DNA of 64,000 nt from OLB16 sp964422415 (lineage in GTDB: Bacteria > Hinthialibacterota > Hinthialibacteria > OLB16), in NCBI GenBank assembly GCA_964422415.1, contig CAYRBI010000003.1, positions 46,281 to 110,280 of the forward strand, given 5' to 3'. Position numbers and translations under genes: made by a program. Below the pieces are notes generated by a model. That model worked only from the letters and a program-made list of their open reading frames with translations. It was not told the origin of the DNA and made no database searches. Positions 62,514 through 64,000 of the stretch are shown piece by piece (the stretch's first letter is position 1; every line of letters begins with the position of its first letter).

Positions 62514-62671
62514 GTGAGCGATAATCAATTGGTATTCGGGGGACTGATCCTTCTGAGTGTTATGTTTTCAGGAGCCTTCGCAACATTCATGTCATTCCAG
62601 AAGATGAAGTTTGATGCTCTCAAGAATGGCGCTGGTGGAATGACCAACGAGGACCGGGAGGTTCTCAAGGC
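62514..62671 (+). CDS. PspB-like small membrane protein 4, 3' end lost in assembly gap
   Basis: GTG 62514 with AGGAGG about 8 bases upstream. The 52 visible residues are one membrane helix (about 5-28, MSDNQLVFGGLILLSVMFSG) and GGMTNEDREVLK, paralogous to gene 3. The expected C-terminal helix falls in the N-run. Reading frame across the N-run to gene 5 is an artefact of its length. Confidence 0.7.
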
Positions 62672-62771
62672 NNNNNNNNNNNNNNNNNNNNNNNNNNNNN
62701 NNNNNNNNNNNNNNNNNNNNNNNNNNNNNNNNNNNNNNNNNNNNNNNNNNNNNNNNNNNNNNNNNNNNNNN
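62672..62771. other. Assembly gap of 100 N
   Basis: Exactly 100 N, a usual placeholder for unknown length. It lies inside the PspB-like array, so further array members may be hidden or collapsed here. Confidence 0.95.
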
Positions 62772-62798
62772 GAAATGGGGAAAAGCGAGGAAACGGAA

Positions 62799-63053
62799 AT
62801 GAGTGTCGATGTCGTAGCGGTGGTTATGTTGTTCTCCATCCCGTTGATAGCAATTGTAGGGGGTCTGGGGATCCAGGCGCTAAAAATCCTCAAGGGGGAC
62901 TCCAAGAAAGGGAACCAGGTTCCAGCAGAGGAAACCGAGTTAATGCAGGACCTTTTCCGCATCGCTTCGCGCATGGAGAAGCGGGTTGAGGCACTGGAGA
63001 CCCTCATCATGGACCGTGCACGAGAGGCCGAGAAAGAAGAACGCTTCCGGTAG
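62799..63053 (+). CDS. PspB-like small membrane protein 5 of array
   Basis: An 84-aa protein from ATG 62799 (GAGG upstream; in-frame ATG 62775 is an alternative near the gap edge). One membrane helix (about 5-28), then PAEETELMQDLFRIASRMEK and RVEALETLIMDRAREAEKEE. The start region could partly be the tail of gene 4. Confidence 0.75.
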   Translation: MSVDVVAVVMLFSIPLIAIVGGLGIQALKILKGDSKKGNQVPAEETELMQDLFRIASRMEKRVEALETLIMDRAREAEKEERFR

Positions 63054-63066
63054 GAGGAAAAGGCGG

Positions 63067-63297
63067 ATGATCACAATCACCTTTATCGAGCTCATTATCG
63101 CCGGCCTGGTCCTGCTCTTGATTGTGGGCCTGCTCAAGGAAAAGAAGGGAGCATCCTCCCAGACGGGGCTTCAGTCCGATCAAGATGAGGCACGCATGAT
63201 CCAGGAGATGTATGAGGAATTGCAACGCATGGATAAGCGGATCGAAGCATTGGAGACACTCCTACTCGACCGCGCCCGAGATCAGGAGAAAGTGTGA
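63067..63297 (+). CDS. PspB-like small membrane protein 6 of array
   Basis: A 76-aa protein, ATG 63067 (AGGAGG upstream). One membrane helix (about 5-24) and a tail with DQDEARMIQEMYEELQRMDK and RIEALETLLLDRA. In length and layout it is closest to classical PspB (about 74 aa). Confidence 0.8.
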   Translation: MITITFIELIIAGLVLLLIVGLLKEKKGASSQTGLQSDQDEARMIQEMYEELQRMDKRIEALETLLLDRARDQEKV

Positions 63298-63509
63298 TAA
63301 CAGCCATGATCCAAGTTTTGTTTTCATTATTTATGTTGCCATTCAAACTGGCTTTCCTGCTCATCGAGCTAGTCGGCCGGACCATGGCCCTGGTATTAGG
63401 GCTGGCGTTTTTTGGGATCGGAGCGTTGTTGTGCCTGATTCCACCCTTCATCCTGATCGGCGCGCCGCTCTGTTTGCTGAGTGGGATCGTGGTGGTGAAG
63501 GCGCTGTGA
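63294..63509 (+). CDS. Small hydrophobic membrane protein of the psp operon
   Basis: A 71-aa protein, from GTG 63294 (AGGAG 5 bases upstream, overlapping the previous stop) or ATG 63306. Two or three membrane helices (about 5-27 and 33-68, GLAFFGIGALLCLIPPFILI). It lacks the PspB-type tail. I do not recognise it; its place suggests an envelope-stress membrane component. Confidence 0.65.
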   Translation: MITAMIQVLFSLFMLPFKLAFLLIELVGRTMALVLGLAFFGIGALLCLIPPFILIGAPLCLLSGIVVVKAL

Positions 63510-63512
63510 CAT

Positions 63513-63610
63513 GTATGTTGTTCATGCTTTAGCATGTTTTCGTACGTTGTTCATGCTTTAGCATGTTTTCTCTCACCCTCGAAATACACGCTAAAGCGTG
63601 AACAACATAC
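63513..63610. repeat. Three CACGCTNAAGCGTG-type units before pspC
   Basis: Two minus-oriented units (about 63513-63537 and 63543-63567, both GTTGTTCATGCTTTAGCATG) face one plus-oriented unit (63586-63610). The arrangement mirrors the 16796 cluster and can form a stem between the opposed units, 7 bases before the pspC ribosome-binding site. Confidence 0.8.
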
Positions 63611-63634
63611 AGAATTAAGGAGGATATGTGAAAA

Positions 63635-64000
63635 ATGCACAGTCAAAGAAGAAGATACGATGAACGTCCACCACTCTACCGGGCCAGAGATGGTGTCCTA
63701 TTTGGAGTCTGCAAGGGCATGGCGCGTCATCTAGATTTCCCGGTGTTTTGGCTACGGGTCATCACCGTTGTCGCCTGTCTGTTCACCGCAGTCTGGCCGA
63801 TCCTCATCGCCTATATCATTGCCGCGCTAGTGATGAAACCCGAGCCGGTCATTCCCTTCGAGAGCGATGATGACCAGGAGTTCTACAACTCATATGTGTC
63901 CTCACGCACCATGGCGCTGGGACGTCTGAAGAGAACCTTCGACAACCTCGACCGGCGCATCCGCCGTATGGAGGACATTGTCACCACGCGTGATTACGAC
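63635..64000 (+). CDS. pspC: PspC-domain protein, runs off the right edge
   Basis: ATG 63635 with AAGGAGG 11 bases upstream; 122 residues are visible. PPLYRARDGVLFGVCKGMA, then HLDFPVFWLRVITV and a membrane helix (about 40-67, PILIAYIIAALVM), is the PspC domain. The soluble part after it ends in an amphipathic helix RTFDNLDRRIRRMEDIVTTR, as in proteobacterial PspC, which binds PspA/PspB. The gene continues beyond the window. Confidence 0.9.
   Translation, partial: MHSQRRRYDERPPLYRARDGVLFGVCKGMARHLDFPVFWLRVITVVACLFTAVWPILIAYIIAALVMKPEPVIPFESDDDQEFYNSYVSSRTMALGRLKRTFDNLDRRIRRMEDIVTTRDYD

Noticed and set aside
62514..63053. Single 179-aa ORF across the N-run
   Set aside because: The join depends on 100 placeholder bases. 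Each side has its own start and membrane helix, so they are treated as two genes.

Overview
The window is 64 kb of dense, moderately GC-rich bacterial chromosome, with about 50 genes on both strands, short intergenic gaps, and no rRNA, tRNA, CRISPR array, insertion sequence or phage genes that I can see. lpxB points to an LPS-bearing Gram-negative cell. Other markers are glnD, cobalamin-dependent metH, larB, class 1B pyrD with pyrK, a SpoIID/LytB-type protein, a DUF1573 protein, dockerin-like and VCBS-repeat secreted proteins, a TAT-exported Gfo/Idh/MocA oxidoreductase, GH78 and DUF2961/GH172 glycosidases, and short palindromic repeats in many gaps. This mix suits an uncultured PVC- or Hydrogenedentota/Sumerlaeota-like lineage, but that placement is inference. 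A run of exactly 100 N (62672-62771) marks a scaffold gap.

Layout: 1-489 is the 5' end of a dnaE-like PHP-domain gene with a palindromic repeat inserted in frame. 644-5074 holds an HMGL-like aldolase, a secreted esterase and an MBOAT/SGNH O-acylation pair. 5259-11319 is a phosphodiesterase-like gene, glnD and dprA. 11528-21185 holds a secreted protein of unknown function, larB with a TPR/coiled-coil protein, a GT2 glycosyltransferase, a very large SpoIID protein and a ROK kinase. 21490-25085 is a same-strand run: a free-standing lipoyl domain, a PfkB kinase, homoserine dehydrogenase and an unusual glycosyltransferase. 25195-30006 encodes secreted carbohydrate-related proteins and a lipoprotein PCMT. 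30198-33252 is a UDP-sugar dehydrogenase followed by pyrK and pyrD. 34730-37513 is a solitary MmeI-like restriction-modification enzyme. 37711-45216 holds an M15 peptidase, Maf, a degenerate thymidine phosphorylase homologue, a NYN protein and an alpha-L-rhamnosidase. 45611-55092 is metH, an oxidoreductase, a beta-helix dockerin protein, a sodium symporter and a sugar epimerase. 55277-58619 is a DUF1573 protein and lpxB.

The most notable region is 58647-64000, an expanded phage-shock (Psp) envelope-stress locus. pspF, a sigma54 activator without a receiver domain, is divergent from an operon preceded by a sigma54-like -24/-12 element. The operon reads: a small unknown ORF, pspA, a 168-bp nested inverted repeat, at least five and probably six tandem small membrane proteins, another small membrane protein, and pspC. 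Five of the tandem proteins visibly end in a PspB-like helix (consensus R-M-E-K-R-V-E-A-L-E-T-L-L-L-D-R-A); the sixth is cut by the gap. Known Psp systems usually carry one pspB, so this array is the best candidate here for an undescribed system.

Three repeat families run through the window: an 84-bp palindrome with ATTCCC-N8-GGGAAT arms (three copies), long C/G-rich palindromes, and a short CACGCTNAAGCGTGAAC element often placed inside or beside the C/G palindromes and between psp genes. Several repeats have been absorbed into coding sequence.
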